64,000 nt of DNA from Acinetobacter sp. GSS19 (GTDB taxonomy: Bacteria; Pseudomonadota; Gammaproteobacteria; Pseudomonadales; Moraxellaceae). The notes below the pieces were generated by a model. The model saw only the letters and a list, made by a program, of their open reading frames with translations. It did not search any database and was not told where the DNA came from. The stretch is taken from NCBI RefSeq assembly GCF_028621895.1, contig NZ_CP117520.1, positions 2,294,001 through 2,358,000 on the forward strand, read 5' to 3'. Position numbers and translations under genes: made by a program. Every line of letters begins with the position of its first letter. The first letter of the stretch is position 1. Positions 55,416 to 64,000 of this stretch are shown piece after piece.

Positions 55416-57287
55416 TTAAATCAACGCAATTTTTCCACTCTTGCGATAACCATCAACATAGTGTTCTAGAATAGAGATCACTTCATTCACTTCACTCTCA
55501 TCACCACAGTACTGCTCTAAGCGCTCAAAGATTGAAGAAATTTCTGCCATCGCATAACTTTTTTCATAAGATTTCAAAATCCGCTGGTGCGGTGTCGTTT
55601 CAATATTTTCCTGATCAATCAACAGCTCTTCATAAAGTTTTTCACCTGGACGTAGTCCTGTATATTCAATCGCGATATCACCCTGTCCAGTCTGACGGTC
55701 AAACTCCCGCAAACCACTTAAACGGATCATTTGTCGAGCCAAATCGGCAATTTTCACAGGTTCACCCATATCGAGCAAAAATACATCACCTCCAGTCCCC
55801 ATCGCGCCGGCTTGAATCACCAGCTGAGCCGCTTCCGGAATGGTCATAAAGTAACGTGTCACATCTGGATGAGTAACAGTAATTGGACCACCTTGCGCAA
55901 TTTGCTTTTTAAATAACGGAACAACAGAACCTGATGAACCGAGCACATTGCCAAAGCGAACCAGACTGATCTGGGTTTTAGGATGGGTAGAAGCCAATCC
56001 TTGACAATACAACTCAGCCATCCGTTTGGATGCACCCATCACATTGGTTGGGCGCACTGCTTTATCGGTTGAAATCAGAACAAAAGTTTCTACACCCTGA
56101 TTGACCGCTGCCTGTACACTTTTCGCTGTGCCCACCGCAGTATTATGAATGCCCTCGAATGGATTACTCTCTACTAGTGGCACATGCTTATAAGCTGCTG
56201 CATGATAGACCGTTTCGACCTGATATTGACTAAAGAGTCGTTCCAATTTGTTCTGATTCAGTACAGACCCCAAGACCGGTAAAATTTTCACCCCTGAACT
56301 TTGTAATTCTTTATCAATGCTGTACAAAGCAAACTCTGATAGCTCATAAAGAATCAAAAGCTTGGGCTGATTTTTAACAATTTGCCGGCAAAGTTCCGAG
56401 CCAATCGAGCCGCCAGCGCCTGTCACTAGTACCACTTTATTTTTAATATTTTTTTCCAGCAACTCCTGTTTTGGCGGCACCGGATCACGACCTAGCAAAT
56501 CAATAATATCCACTTCGCGAATGTCAGAGACATGAACCTGACCATCGACCAGCTGGGTTACTCCAGGCAGCTCCATGATTTTGACTTTGGCCGAATCAAA
56601 GAACTGGATCATCTCACTTTTTCGGCCACGGGTCGCCGAAGGCATCGCCAGTAGAATTTCCTCAGCCTGATATTTTTGTAGCATCGCCAGCGCTTTAACC
56701 GGTGAAAAAACCCGCAATCCGCTGAGCAAGCGTCCTTGCAAGGACTTTTTATCATCGATAAATAAGACAGGAATATATTCATGCGAGCGATTTAATGCCG
56801 CCGCAATCTGCTGCCCCGCCATACCTGCCCCATAAATTGCCACCCGTTTCCGATGCTGTTTTTGTTGCAAAGTACGTGTGGTGACAAAACGGATCGTGGC
56901 ACGACTCCACCAGACCCAGGAAAAGACCAGGAAGCCAAACATGAGTGGAATACTCATCGGAATAAAGGCTAAACCGAGTTTTTTCACGGCATACAGAGCC
57001 ACAATCTGTATAAATGTGGCGATGGACAACCGTAGCAGAAAATCTTCATTAAAGGCACGGACGATGGCACTGTAGACACCGACCAGATAAAAAATCGCAA
57101 TACCGACGACCGTGACATACATATACCAGTAAGAAAGTCCCGCCATCACATCGACCATAGGTGTTGCAAGGCGAATGGCGTACACCAACCACATCAGAAC
57201 TGGTAGGACACAACCATCCAACAGCATAAAAAACAGCTGTTTTCGATGTCGTGGCCACGCTGCAAGGGATTGGATCAGGTCTTTCAC
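55416..57287 (-). CDS. gdr: Membrane UDP-GlcNAc 4,6-dehydratase, WbpM/PglF type
   Basis: This 623-residue enzyme has four N-terminal membrane helices (about 15-120), a first Rossmann-like domain (VAIYGAGMAGQQIAAAL near 149) and a C-terminal dehydratase domain with VTGAGGSIGSELCRQI near 290, STDKAVRPTNVMGASKRMAE near 404 and RPGEKLYEELL near 559. It makes the 4-keto-6-deoxy sugar that the next two enzymes turn into UDP-QuiNAc4NAc. Acinetobacter K-locus name gdr; RAG-1 emulsan name weeK. Last gene of module A. Confidence 0.93.
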   Translation of the reverse strand: MKDLIQSLAAWPRHRKQLFFMLLDGCVLPVLMWLVYAIRLATPMVDVMAGLSYWYMYVTVVGIAIFYLVGVYSAIVRAFNEDFLLRLSIATFIQIVALYAVKKLGLAFIPMSIPLMFGFLVFSWVWWSRATIRFVTTRTLQQKQHRKRVAIYGAGMAGQQIAAALNRSHEYIPVLFIDDKKSLQGRLLSGLRVFSPVKALAMLQKYQAEEILLAMPSATRGRKSEMIQFFDSAKVKIMELPGVTQLVDGQVHVSDIREVDIIDLLGRDPVPPKQELLEKNIKNKVVLVTGAGGSIGSELCRQIVKNQPKLLILYELSEFALYSIDKELQSSGVKILPVLGSVLNQNKLERLFSQYQVETVYHAAAYKHVPLVESNPFEGIHNTAVGTAKSVQAAVNQGVETFVLISTDKAVRPTNVMGASKRMAELYCQGLASTHPKTQISLVRFGNVLGSSGSVVPLFKKQIAQGGPITVTHPDVTRYFMTIPEAAQLVIQAGAMGTGGDVFLLDMGEPVKIADLARQMIRLSGLREFDRQTGQGDIAIEYTGLRPGEKLYEELLIDQENIETTPHQRILKSYEKSYAMAEISSIFERLEQYCGDESEVNEVISILEHYVDGYRKSGKIALI

Positions 57288-57347
57288 GATATTTTATTTC
57301 ACTTTAACCAGTGGTAGTGATGGGGTTCAGCAAGATAAATCGCCAGT

Positions 57348-58526
57348 TTAAGACGTAGCAATTTTCTCGATTACGTTCTGAATCGCGGATCGGGTTTTTG
57401 CCATACTGGCAGCACTGAGGGTTGGATGAACCAGAAACATCAGGCTGGTTTCTCCAAGCTGCTGGGCATTTGGCAGGCGCTGAGCTGGACGCCATGGTGT
57501 CTCGTCAAAAGCATGCTCTAAATATACTTCCGAACAGGAACCGCTAAAACACGGCACGCCTAGTGCATTGATTTCCTGCATAATCCGATCGCGTGACCAG
57601 CCTAGTGGTAAGGCATTAGTATTGACCTGCACATAGCATTTATATTGCGCGTGAACATACTCTTTTGAGGGTCGATGCACACTGAAATAAGGACTGTGTG
57701 CAAAAGCTGCTAAAATCTGTTCAGCATTTTCAGTACGTTTTGCGGTCCATTCTGCCATGCGTTTGAGCTGAATGCGCCCGATCACCGCCTGCATTTCCAT
57801 CATACGCCAGTTGGTACCAAACGAATCATGCAACCAGCGAAATCCCGGTGCATGCTGTTTATGATAAACACTGTCGTAATTCTTGCCGTGATCTTTATAG
57901 GACCACATTTTTTTCCAAAGAGTTTCATCATTGGTGGTGACCATGCCACCTTCACCACCGGTGCTCATGATCTTGTCCTGACAAAATGACCATGCACAGA
58001 TATGACCGATTGAACCGGCTGATTGACCTTTATACTTTGCCCCATGTGCCTGGGCACAGTCTTCGATCACATACAGACCTTTTTCTTTGGCCAGTTGCAT
58101 GATCGGATCCATATCGCACATCCATCCCGCCAGATGTACACAAATAATCGCCTTAGTATTCGGGGTCAGCACCGCTTCAATGCTACGTCGGGAAATGTTT
58201 TGTGAGTCCAATTCAACATCAGCAAAGACCGGATTCGCACCTGCCGTCACAATCGAGCTGGCTGAAGCCAAAAAGGTGCGCGAGGTGACAATCACGTCAT
58301 CCCCAGCGCCGATGTCCAAAGCTTTGAGTGCGACATCGAGTGCCACCGTACCATTGGCCAAAGCCACCGCATATTGTGTACCGGCAAACTGGGCAAATTC
58401 TTTTTCAAATTCACGGCATTCTTGCCCGGTCCAATAGTTGACCCGATTCGACAGTAAAACTTTGGCAACAGCATCCGCTTCTTCCTGGGTAAAGCTTGGC
58501 CACGACTCAAATGCAGTGTTTAACAT
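57348..58526 (-). CDS. qhbA: UDP-4-keto-sugar aminotransferase, PglE/WeeJ type
   Basis: This 392-residue DegT-family PLP aminotransferase has VNYWTGQECREFEKEFAQF near 30, GTVALDVALKALDIGAGDDVIV near 60, ICVHLAGWMCDM near 131, EDCAQAHGAKYKGQSAGSIG near 154 and SFCQDKIMSTGGEGGMVTT near 179 with the PLP Lys. It converts the Gdr product to the 4-amino sugar. Matches qhbA of Acinetobacter K loci and PglE of Campylobacter. It lies 60 bases upstream of gdr. Confidence 0.88.
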   Translation of the reverse strand: MLNTAFESWPSFTQEEADAVAKVLLSNRVNYWTGQECREFEKEFAQFAGTQYAVALANGTVALDVALKALDIGAGDDVIVTSRTFLASASSIVTAGANPVFADVELDSQNISRRSIEAVLTPNTKAIICVHLAGWMCDMDPIMQLAKEKGLYVIEDCAQAHGAKYKGQSAGSIGHICAWSFCQDKIMSTGGEGGMVTTNDETLWKKMWSYKDHGKNYDSVYHKQHAPGFRWLHDSFGTNWRMMEMQAVIGRIQLKRMAEWTAKRTENAEQILAAFAHSPYFSVHRPSKEYVHAQYKCYVQVNTNALPLGWSRDRIMQEINALGVPCFSGSCSEVYLEHAFDETPWRPAQRLPNAQQLGETSLMFLVHPTLSAASMAKTRSAIQNVIEKIATS

Positions 58527-58552
58527 GATCTTTCCTGAATAAAGATAAAGAA

Positions 58553-59206
58553 TTATTTCTTTAATGTACGGGCAGGATTCCCCACCACCGTCACACCCGG
58601 CGGTACACTTTTGGTCACCACCGCCCCCATACCGACAATAGCACCTTGACCAATGACCAAAGGCTCATCAGGCGTCCCCTGTTTAATCACCGCACCCGCA
58701 CCAATATAGGCATGATCTTCAATATGGATATTGCCGTTACATTTTACCCCCGGTGCAAAGGTCACGTAATCACCAATCACACAGTCATGTTCCACATAGC
58801 TGTATAAATTGGCGTGAAAACACTGACCGATTTTAATATTTGAACCGAGAGTAACGAATGGACTCAGTGCGGCACCCGGTGCCATGTCTACTTCATCCAT
58901 GATGATGGTATTGTTGGCTTGTACTGACCAGAGCTGTATATTGTCAGATTGTAAACGTTGCGCAATTTTTTCACGGATTTGGCTGTTGGCAATCGCGATT
59001 AGTACAAATTTATTGGCACCTTGCAGTGCTTTAAACGTCTGATAGTTCACAGCGGGATGACCATTGATTTCAGTAGCTTGCGTCAAACTGTCATCAATAA
59101 AATAAAGCTCAGCCTGAATACCCGAACGGGCCAGTTGCTCTCTGGCAACCGGCATTAAACTACGTCCACAACCCGCTGCACCATACACCGCATAGAAATC
59201 AGTCAT
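58553..59206 (-). CDS. qhbB: UDP-4-amino-sugar N-acetyltransferase, PglD/WeeI type
   Basis: This 217-residue enzyme has an N-terminal UDP-sugar-binding part (FYAVYGAAGCGRSLMPVA) and a left-handed beta-helix from about 90 (EHDCVIGDYVTFAPGVKCNG near 123 with the catalytic His, GAVVTKSVPPGVTVVGNPARTLKK at the end). It finishes UDP-N,N'-diacetylbacillosamine. The 3' end of the initiating transferase overlaps its start by 8 bases. Confidence 0.9.
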   Translation of the reverse strand: MTDFYAVYGAAGCGRSLMPVAREQLARSGIQAELYFIDDSLTQATEINGHPAVNYQTFKALQGANKFVLIAIANSQIREKIAQRLQSDNIQLWSVQANNTIIMDEVDMAPGAALSPFVTLGSNIKIGQCFHANLYSYVEHDCVIGDYVTFAPGVKCNGNIHIEDHAYIGAGAVIKQGTPDEPLVIGQGAIVGMGAVVTKSVPPGVTVVGNPARTLKK

Positions 59207-59810
59207 CTACTTTATCCGTTTTAGTGCCGGTAAATTTGCTCATCGTGGCCTCGCCTTCGGCATTGATATCATCCTTGGCAATAACTTTTTGCACGGTTTT
59301 CAACATGATTTTAAAATCCAGCCAAAGCGACTGATGTTCCACATACCAGGTGTCTAGCCTGAATTTTTCTTCCCAGCTAATGGCATTACGCCCATTGACC
59401 TGAGCATAGCCAGTGATTCCCGGACGGACATTATGACGCTTGGCCTGCTCCGCATTGTATAGCGGCAGATATTCCATCAGTAAAGGACGTGGCCCGACAA
59501 TACTCATGTCGCCTTTGAGCACATTCCAGAGTTCAGGTAATTCATCCAGACTGCTGGAGCGCAACATTTTACCAAATGACGTTAAACGCTCACTATCGGG
59601 CAACGGATTACCCTGAGCATCGACCGCATCTTTCATCGTGCGGAACTTGATCATCTCGAAGGGCTTACCATCTAAACCCGGGCGCACTTGACGGAACAAG
59701 ACTGGAGAGCCCAAATTCTTTTTAACTTTATGCGCCACCAGCAACAAAACGGGTGACAGAAGGATCAGTGCAATCGAGGCGATCAGGATATCGAAAAGAC
59801 GTTTCAGCAT
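59199..59810 (-). CDS. itrB: Initiating glycosyl-phosphate transferase, PglC/WeeH type (second of two)
   Basis: This 203-residue small PGT has a single N-terminal membrane segment, KFRTM near 49, SLDELPELWNVL near 80, VGPRPLLMEYLPLY near 98 and PGITGYAQVNGRN near 123. It is directly linked to gdr, qhbA and qhbB, so it probably puts QuiNAc4NAc-1-P onto undecaprenyl phosphate. The start at ATG 59810 (MLKRLFD, as in the other copy) is preferred; it begins 4 bases after the upstream stop. An ATG at 59831 would add seven residues. Confidence 0.92.
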   Translation of the reverse strand: MLKRLFDILIASIALILLSPVLLLVAHKVKKNLGSPVLFRQVRPGLDGKPFEMIKFRTMKDAVDAQGNPLPDSERLTSFGKMLRSSSLDELPELWNVLKGDMSIVGPRPLLMEYLPLYNAEQAKRHNVRPGITGYAQVNGRNAISWEEKFRLDTWYVEHQSLWLDFKIMLKTVQKVIAKDDINAEGEATMSKFTGTKTDKVDD

Positions 59811-59814
59811 CGGG

Positions 59815-60954
59815 TTACATTCCCATTTCACGCATCATGTGTGCATTGACACGATGCACATCATATTTATTCATCGCGACTGCCCGTGACTGTTGTCCCA
59901 TGTCCTGTATTAAATCGGGTTGTTGAATAAAATTTTCCATGGCCTGAACCAAAGCCTCAACTGATTTCACCGGCACCAGAAAACCATTTTCCCCATTCAC
60001 TACGGTTTCCCGGCATCCCGGAGCATCGGTGGTAATAATCGCACGGCCCATCGCCATCGCTTCCAGAACGGTTCGTGGCGTGCCTTCACGGTATGACGGC
60101 AATACATACACGGAACTCGCCGCAATTGCAGGTTTTACATCACTGAGCTTACCCCAGAACTGAAGACGACCATCGGCAATCCAGCGATCCAGTTCAGTCT
60201 GAAGAATGGCTGTTGGATTATCATCAATCCAGCCCACCAAATGGAACTCCGCTTCCGGATACTGCTGTTTGATCTGCCGAGCGGCTTCCGCATACTCACG
60301 TACGCCTTTATCTGCCAACAAACGCGCAATCAATAAGAAAGATGATTTGGGCTGACCATTTAAGCCTTTAGGTAAAGGCATCAGTTCAAATTCTGCGACA
60401 TTGACCCCTGAACCATTCACCACGACTGTAGGTACGGCGGGATTAAGCAACTGCATTTTTTGGAACAGGGCTAAATCATCCGGATTCTGGAAGAACACCT
60501 TGTGCGTATGTTTTAAAGCCTGCGCATAGAGGCCATGCACCAGACGCTGAAAAATGCTGCGCTGAGCACCTGCCTCCACATTTTGAAAGGCATAACCTAA
60601 TCCGGTAATCAGGGCAAAACGATTCGGCACTTTCGCCAGCGAAGCAGCCAACATGCCGTAGATCACCGGTTTAATGGTATAGGCCAGCACGGTATCCGGT
60701 TTGATCTGACGTATGAGCTGCAACAAGGCCCACAAGGTCCCCAAATCACGCACAGGGTTGGTGCCCGTGCGTTGCATCGGAATATCATGCAACACATAAC
60801 CAAGCTGCAGTAGCTTGGCTTTTTCTTCGGTATAACTATCCATATCCGGGCAAGCGACATGCACCTGAATGTTTTTGGCTGCAATCGCTTCAAGCAGCTT
60901 GCCACGAAAATTCAGTACCGATGGCAAATAACTGGCGATAATCAAAAAGCTCAT
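59815..60954 (-). CDS. Glycosyltransferase family 4, PglA-like
   Basis: This 379-residue GT-B enzyme has NFRGKLLEAIAAKNIQVHVACP near 15, TIKPVIYGMLAASLAKVPNRFALITGLGYAF near 92, LLIARLLADKGVREYAEAARQI near 207 and VLPSYREGTPRTVLEAMAMGRAIITTDAPGCRE near 287. It resembles PglA, which adds the second sugar to Und-PP-bacillosamine, and it sits next to the PglC-like gene, which fits. It and the GT4 at 41355 look like paralogues. It starts right at the end of the previous gene. Confidence 0.88.
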   Translation of the reverse strand: MSFLIIASYLPSVLNFRGKLLEAIAAKNIQVHVACPDMDSYTEEKAKLLQLGYVLHDIPMQRTGTNPVRDLGTLWALLQLIRQIKPDTVLAYTIKPVIYGMLAASLAKVPNRFALITGLGYAFQNVEAGAQRSIFQRLVHGLYAQALKHTHKVFFQNPDDLALFQKMQLLNPAVPTVVVNGSGVNVAEFELMPLPKGLNGQPKSSFLLIARLLADKGVREYAEAARQIKQQYPEAEFHLVGWIDDNPTAILQTELDRWIADGRLQFWGKLSDVKPAIAASSVYVLPSYREGTPRTVLEAMAMGRAIITTDAPGCRETVVNGENGFLVPVKSVEALVQAMENFIQQPDLIQDMGQQSRAVAMNKYDVHRVNAHMMREMGM

Positions 60955-62040
60955 TTAGGCAATGTTCCACACATGCAGATAGTTCTGGCGAATGGCCTGT
61001 ATTGTAAAATTTTCTTCTATCCGGCTTCTAGCGTTATTTTGCTTTTGTTGTTTTTCTTGCACTGACAGTTCTAGATATTGAAGAATCGAGGCGGCCATCT
61101 GTGTAGCGTCGCGTGGCGGCACGACATAGCCTGTATCTGCAACAATCAATCCGGCATCCCCAACATCTGTTGTGATGCAAGGCACACCTGAGGCCATGGC
61201 TTCGACCAGCACATTCGGAAAACCTTCAGTGATGGAAGTCATCAGGAACAGGTCGAGAGAGGCGTAAAAATTTGGCATATCCTCGACCTGATCCAGCAGC
61301 TCAATCTGGTTGAAATCCACCTGATGCTGCTCCAGAAGTGCATGCAGCTCAGGATTGTCCAGATTTGCCCCCCGTCCGGCAATTTTAAACCGCACCGGAT
61401 AGCCACGTAATCGCACAATGGTTTCCAGCAGATAAGCATAACCTTTGGCTGGATGAAAACGCCCGGCAAAGCCCACCACTAAGGGTGAATGTTCGCTAAA
61501 AGAGCGAAACTGAAAACGCTCAAGTTCAATCCCGTTTGGAATGACCAGCTGCCGAGGATTGCGAAAACCAAAGGCCTGATGCTGCTGCAAAGCCGACTGC
61601 GCACAATAAATAATACCGCTGGCAAAACTCGATAAATAACGACTGAGTTGCAGTGCTATTTTGGTACTGCGCGATTCTTCTTTGGGTGAAGCCAAGGAAT
61701 GATGGATGCCCCAAAAGACAGGCGGTTTAGTTTTCAAACCCATCGTGCTCAACGTGGTGAGTACATTGGCATGGTACATCCAGCCCTGGATCACATCGGG
61801 TTGAATATCCTGGATGATTTTGCGTAACTTGAAAATGCTTTGCAGGGTATTCAGACCATTCCAGTGCAGGGCATAATGTGCTGCACACTGCTGTAAAGCT
61901 GCATGATAGGTCTGATTAATTTGCATCAATGCCACCACATAATGCTGGCAATCTGGCTGTGCCTGAATCAGCCGTGACAGCATCATTTCTGCACCACCCA
62001 CCGCCGCAAAATTGGTAATCACATGCAAGACTTTTTTCAC
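60955..62040 (-). CDS. Glycosyltransferase family 4
   Basis: This 361-residue GT-B enzyme has NFAAVGGAEMMLSRLI near 9, QGWMYHANVLTTL near 84, GFAGRFHPAKGYAYLLETI near 200 and the donor motif MTSITEGFPNVLVEAMASGVPCITTDVGDAG near 268. It belongs to the GumH/WfgS-like GT4 group. It is separated by 77 bases from the gene upstream. Donor unknown. Confidence 0.9.
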   Translation of the reverse strand: MKKVLHVITNFAAVGGAEMMLSRLIQAQPDCQHYVVALMQINQTYHAALQQCAAHYALHWNGLNTLQSIFKLRKIIQDIQPDVIQGWMYHANVLTTLSTMGLKTKPPVFWGIHHSLASPKEESRSTKIALQLSRYLSSFASGIIYCAQSALQQHQAFGFRNPRQLVIPNGIELERFQFRSFSEHSPLVVGFAGRFHPAKGYAYLLETIVRLRGYPVRFKIAGRGANLDNPELHALLEQHQVDFNQIELLDQVEDMPNFYASLDLFLMTSITEGFPNVLVEAMASGVPCITTDVGDAGLIVADTGYVVPPRDATQMAASILQYLELSVQEKQQKQNNARSRIEENFTIQAIRQNYLHVWNIA

Positions 62041-62117
62041 GGCGCAATCTCGTTATGGCACAGCAGGAACGCAACATTATAAAGCAAAATTCCCTGCCCT
62101 ATCAGACGATAGGATAA

Positions 62118-63215
62118 TTAATCCAGCAGTTGCTCATAGGCCTGAAAAGCACGTTGCTGCTGGAATTGCTCAAACAAAGGTTGGGCATTCACTCGATATT
62201 GCTCAGGATATTGCAGCACTGCTGTAATGGCCTGAGCTAAAGCTTGTACATGATTGACGGGCACCAGAGTTCCATAACGACCATCCTGTAAAATTTCCCG
62301 CGGCCCATGCGGACAGTCGGTGCTCACCACCGGCACACCACAGGCCAGCGCTTCAATCAGCACCGTCGGCAAACCTTCACTATGCGAACTCAGCACAAAG
62401 ACATCGGCCTGAGCCATCCACTGGTAAGGGTTGTCACTAAAACCCAGCAGGGCAATATCTTCGGCATAATCACTGGCCTGTATGAGCTGTTCCAGTTCGG
62501 CACGTTTTTTACCCTCGCCCAGAATCACCAAACGGCAAGGCCGAGTTTTCCTGACTTCCAGAAAAGCCTGGATCAGTAAAGGAAAATTCTTCACATCCAC
62601 TAAACGTCCAGCACCGAGCACAATCGGAATATCCTGCCCCAACCAGGGATGCTGTAAGGGCTGGATTTTTAACTGCTCGATTCGTTCGAAATTGATCGGA
62701 TTGTAAATGGTGGTGATCTTGTGCCGGGGCAGCGCTATTTGCTGCGCCAGATCATCCGCCACGCCATTGGATACTGCTACCACATGCCGGGCAAAAGGGT
62801 ACAGCCATTGCATCAGTTTCGGCACCAAACGTGCGCGACCTTGCAGATCCTGACTGGTCGCCCCAAGTGTGCCATGCTCGGTAATAATCAGTTTCGGCTT
62901 ATTTGATCCCATCAACAGGCTGGCCAAAAGGGCAAAAATATTGATGTAGTTCAGTGCAGAAATCACGGTTGCAGGTTGATGATGGCGTAAGTAGCGATAG
63001 AAATGCCAGAAAGCAAAGGCAGCTCGCTTGGCCTTTAAATCCACAATCTGAATACGCGGATCCAAGTCCTGAATAAACTTGCCTTGGGCATTTACAAAGA
63101 CAAAATCCACGGCATAGCCGGCTTGCGCAAACTGATTGGCCAGTGCAATCATCACCCGTTCTGCGCCCCCGCCCTGCGCCCAGCGCATAAAAAATGCCAG
63201 TTTCTGTCCTTTCAT
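62118..63215 (-). CDS. Glycosyltransferase family 4
   Basis: This 365-residue GT-B enzyme has MRWAQGGGAERVMIALANQF near 11, VISALNYINIFALLASLLMG near 85, LGAGRLVDVKNFPLLIQAFLEV near 205 and SSHSEGLPTVLIEALACGVPVVSTDCPHGPREIL near 283. The CPHGPREIL end resembles GalNAc-transferring GT4 enzymes. Its start abuts the flippase stop. Donor not determinable. Confidence 0.9.
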   Translation of the reverse strand: MKGQKLAFFMRWAQGGGAERVMIALANQFAQAGYAVDFVFVNAQGKFIQDLDPRIQIVDLKAKRAAFAFWHFYRYLRHHQPATVISALNYINIFALLASLLMGSNKPKLIITEHGTLGATSQDLQGRARLVPKLMQWLYPFARHVVAVSNGVADDLAQQIALPRHKITTIYNPINFERIEQLKIQPLQHPWLGQDIPIVLGAGRLVDVKNFPLLIQAFLEVRKTRPCRLVILGEGKKRAELEQLIQASDYAEDIALLGFSDNPYQWMAQADVFVLSSHSEGLPTVLIEALACGVPVVSTDCPHGPREILQDGRYGTLVPVNHVQALAQAITAVLQYPEQYRVNAQPLFEQFQQQRAFQAYEQLLD

Positions 63216-64000
63216 TTATTGCCTCAATTTCAGCAAGGTTTTCATTTTTGTGCGGAATGCTGCAATAAAGCAGAGTGCACACAGCAGCACCAGCCCACCA
63301 AAAACCATCAACTGCAGCACTTGCAGGAAGGCATTGCCCAGCCAAGGCTGCAACCAGACTATCCCTTCATGCAGCATATAAGAAAAGGCAAAACTGCCCA
63401 GCAGAATTTGCAGCACTGACCAGGTCCAACTCAAAGGATGTTCCAGGAATTTACGGTTGATCCACAGGGTCCAACTAAAAAACCACAGCACATGCAAGCT
63501 CATCCAGACATACCCGGCACCGATGCCACCATAATGCTGCGCGGCATAGTACATCAACGGCAGCATCAGACTGACAAACAACAGATTGCCCCAAAAATGG
63601 TATTTAACCTGACCAAAAGCGTACTGGATGTAATAGGTAAAGGCATTCAGCGCCAGAAAGGTATTTCCAATCATATACAGGCGCAGAATATCCGCCACAT
63701 GGCTGCTGAGCTGTGGATTACCTGACCATAAGCGAATAATGGTTTCCGCATTCCAAAACACGGTAATCGCGATGGTTCCCACCAGCACGGTGACAAACTG
63801 CGCGACCTGTCGGTAAGTTTGATTTAATCGTTCGATCTGCTGTTCAGCATGTAAGGCGGTCAAACGCGGTAGAATCACATTGCTCACCGGTGTCGACACC
63901 ATATAAATCACGCTAGCCAGCAAAATCGCGATCGAAAAATAGCCATATTCGCTTAACGGCAGAATTCCGGAGAGCAACATTTTGTCCGACTGCGAGACAA
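63216..64000 (-). CDS. wzx: Second Wzx-type flippase, C-terminal part, cut by right edge
   Basis: The frame is open to the window edge (about 261 residues seen), so the N-terminal part lies beyond 64000. The visible start reads SQSDKMLLSGILPLSEYGYFSIAILLASVIYM, which matches the middle of Wzx flippases where a DK-LLS motif precedes a helix, and seven or more membrane helices follow. An internal ATG at 63980 should not be taken as the start. It is a different protein from the flippase at 46648. It serves module A in all likelihood. Confidence 0.82.
   Translation of the reverse strand, partial: VSQSDKMLLSGILPLSEYGYFSIAILLASVIYMVSTPVSNVILPRLTALHAEQQIERLNQTYRQVAQFVTVLVGTIAITVFWNAETIIRLWSGNPQLSSHVADILRLYMIGNTFLALNAFTYYIQYAFGQVKYHFWGNLLFVSLMLPLMYYAAQHYGGIGAGYVWMSLHVLWFFSWTLWINRKFLEHPLSWTWSVLQILLGSFAFSYMLHEGIVWLQPWLGNAFLQVLQLMVFGGLVLLCALCFIAAFRTKMKTLLKLRQ

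Noticed and set aside
63216..63980. Complete small membrane protein starting at 63980
   Set aside because: The frame stays open upstream to the window edge and the visible part is the C-terminal part of a Wzx flippase.
1..64000. tRNA, rRNA, CRISPR array, insertion sequence or prophage
   Set aside because: No cloverleaf-like segments, regular spaced repeats, transposase or phage genes were seen on either strand, though a tRNA scan was not run.

Overview
The window looks like a chromosomal segment of a non-baumannii Acinetobacter. The proteins are gammaproteobacterial. The block itr-galU-ugd-pgi-galE followed by a convergent pgm is the conserved end of Acinetobacter capsule (K) loci. In A. baumannii this end abuts the lactate genes (lldP); here it abuts glmS-glmU. 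The species call is inference. No tRNA, rRNA, CRISPR array, insertion sequence or prophage was seen.

Positions 1-31 kb are housekeeping genes. They run: a partial unknown gene cut by the left edge, an OmpW-like porin, yqiA-parE, a PGAP1-like alpha/beta hydrolase, gshA-dsbB, a relic and an intact copy of a small lipoprotein, a DUF445 membrane protein, a YbdL-like aminotransferase, a MATE exporter, an SDR, and phoB-phoR with a Pho box. Then come rhdA-psd, pncB, dtd, an SCP2-domain protein, a small membrane protein, divergent serB/ytjB-like genes, the riboflavin/thiamine/phospholipid operon ribBX-ribH-nusB-thiL-pgpA, and glmU-glmS.

Positions 31-64 kb are a large surface-polysaccharide locus, transcribed almost wholly on the minus strand and continuing past the right edge. 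Read in transcription order (right to left) it has three parts. Module A (64-55.4 kb) has a flippase cut by the edge, three glycosyltransferases, a PglC-like initiating transferase, and a PglD/PglE/WbpM-like set that makes UDP-N,N'-diacetylbacillosamine (QuiNAc4NAc). Module B (54.8-39.4 kb) has a seven-gene legionaminic-acid-type nonulosonate pathway ending in a CMP-sugar synthetase, then a second flippase, a GT52 (sialyltransferase-like) enzyme, three GT4 enzymes, an EpsG-like polymerase and a membrane O-acyltransferase with an SGNH domain. Next comes one acyltransferase gene in the opposite orientation. Module C (37.9-31 kb) has a second initiating transferase and the sugar-precursor genes galU, ugd, pgi, galE and pgm. 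The adjacent glmU-glmS supply UDP-GlcNAc, the likely starting material for both diamino-sugar branches.

The most notable features are the two initiating transferases, two flippases and two independent bacillosamine-type pathways in one locus; an Ugd homologue without the canonical nucleotide-binding and catalytic-cysteine motifs; a transcription terminator for module B placed inside the end of the opposing acyltransferase gene; and a broken duplicate of a lipoprotein gene.
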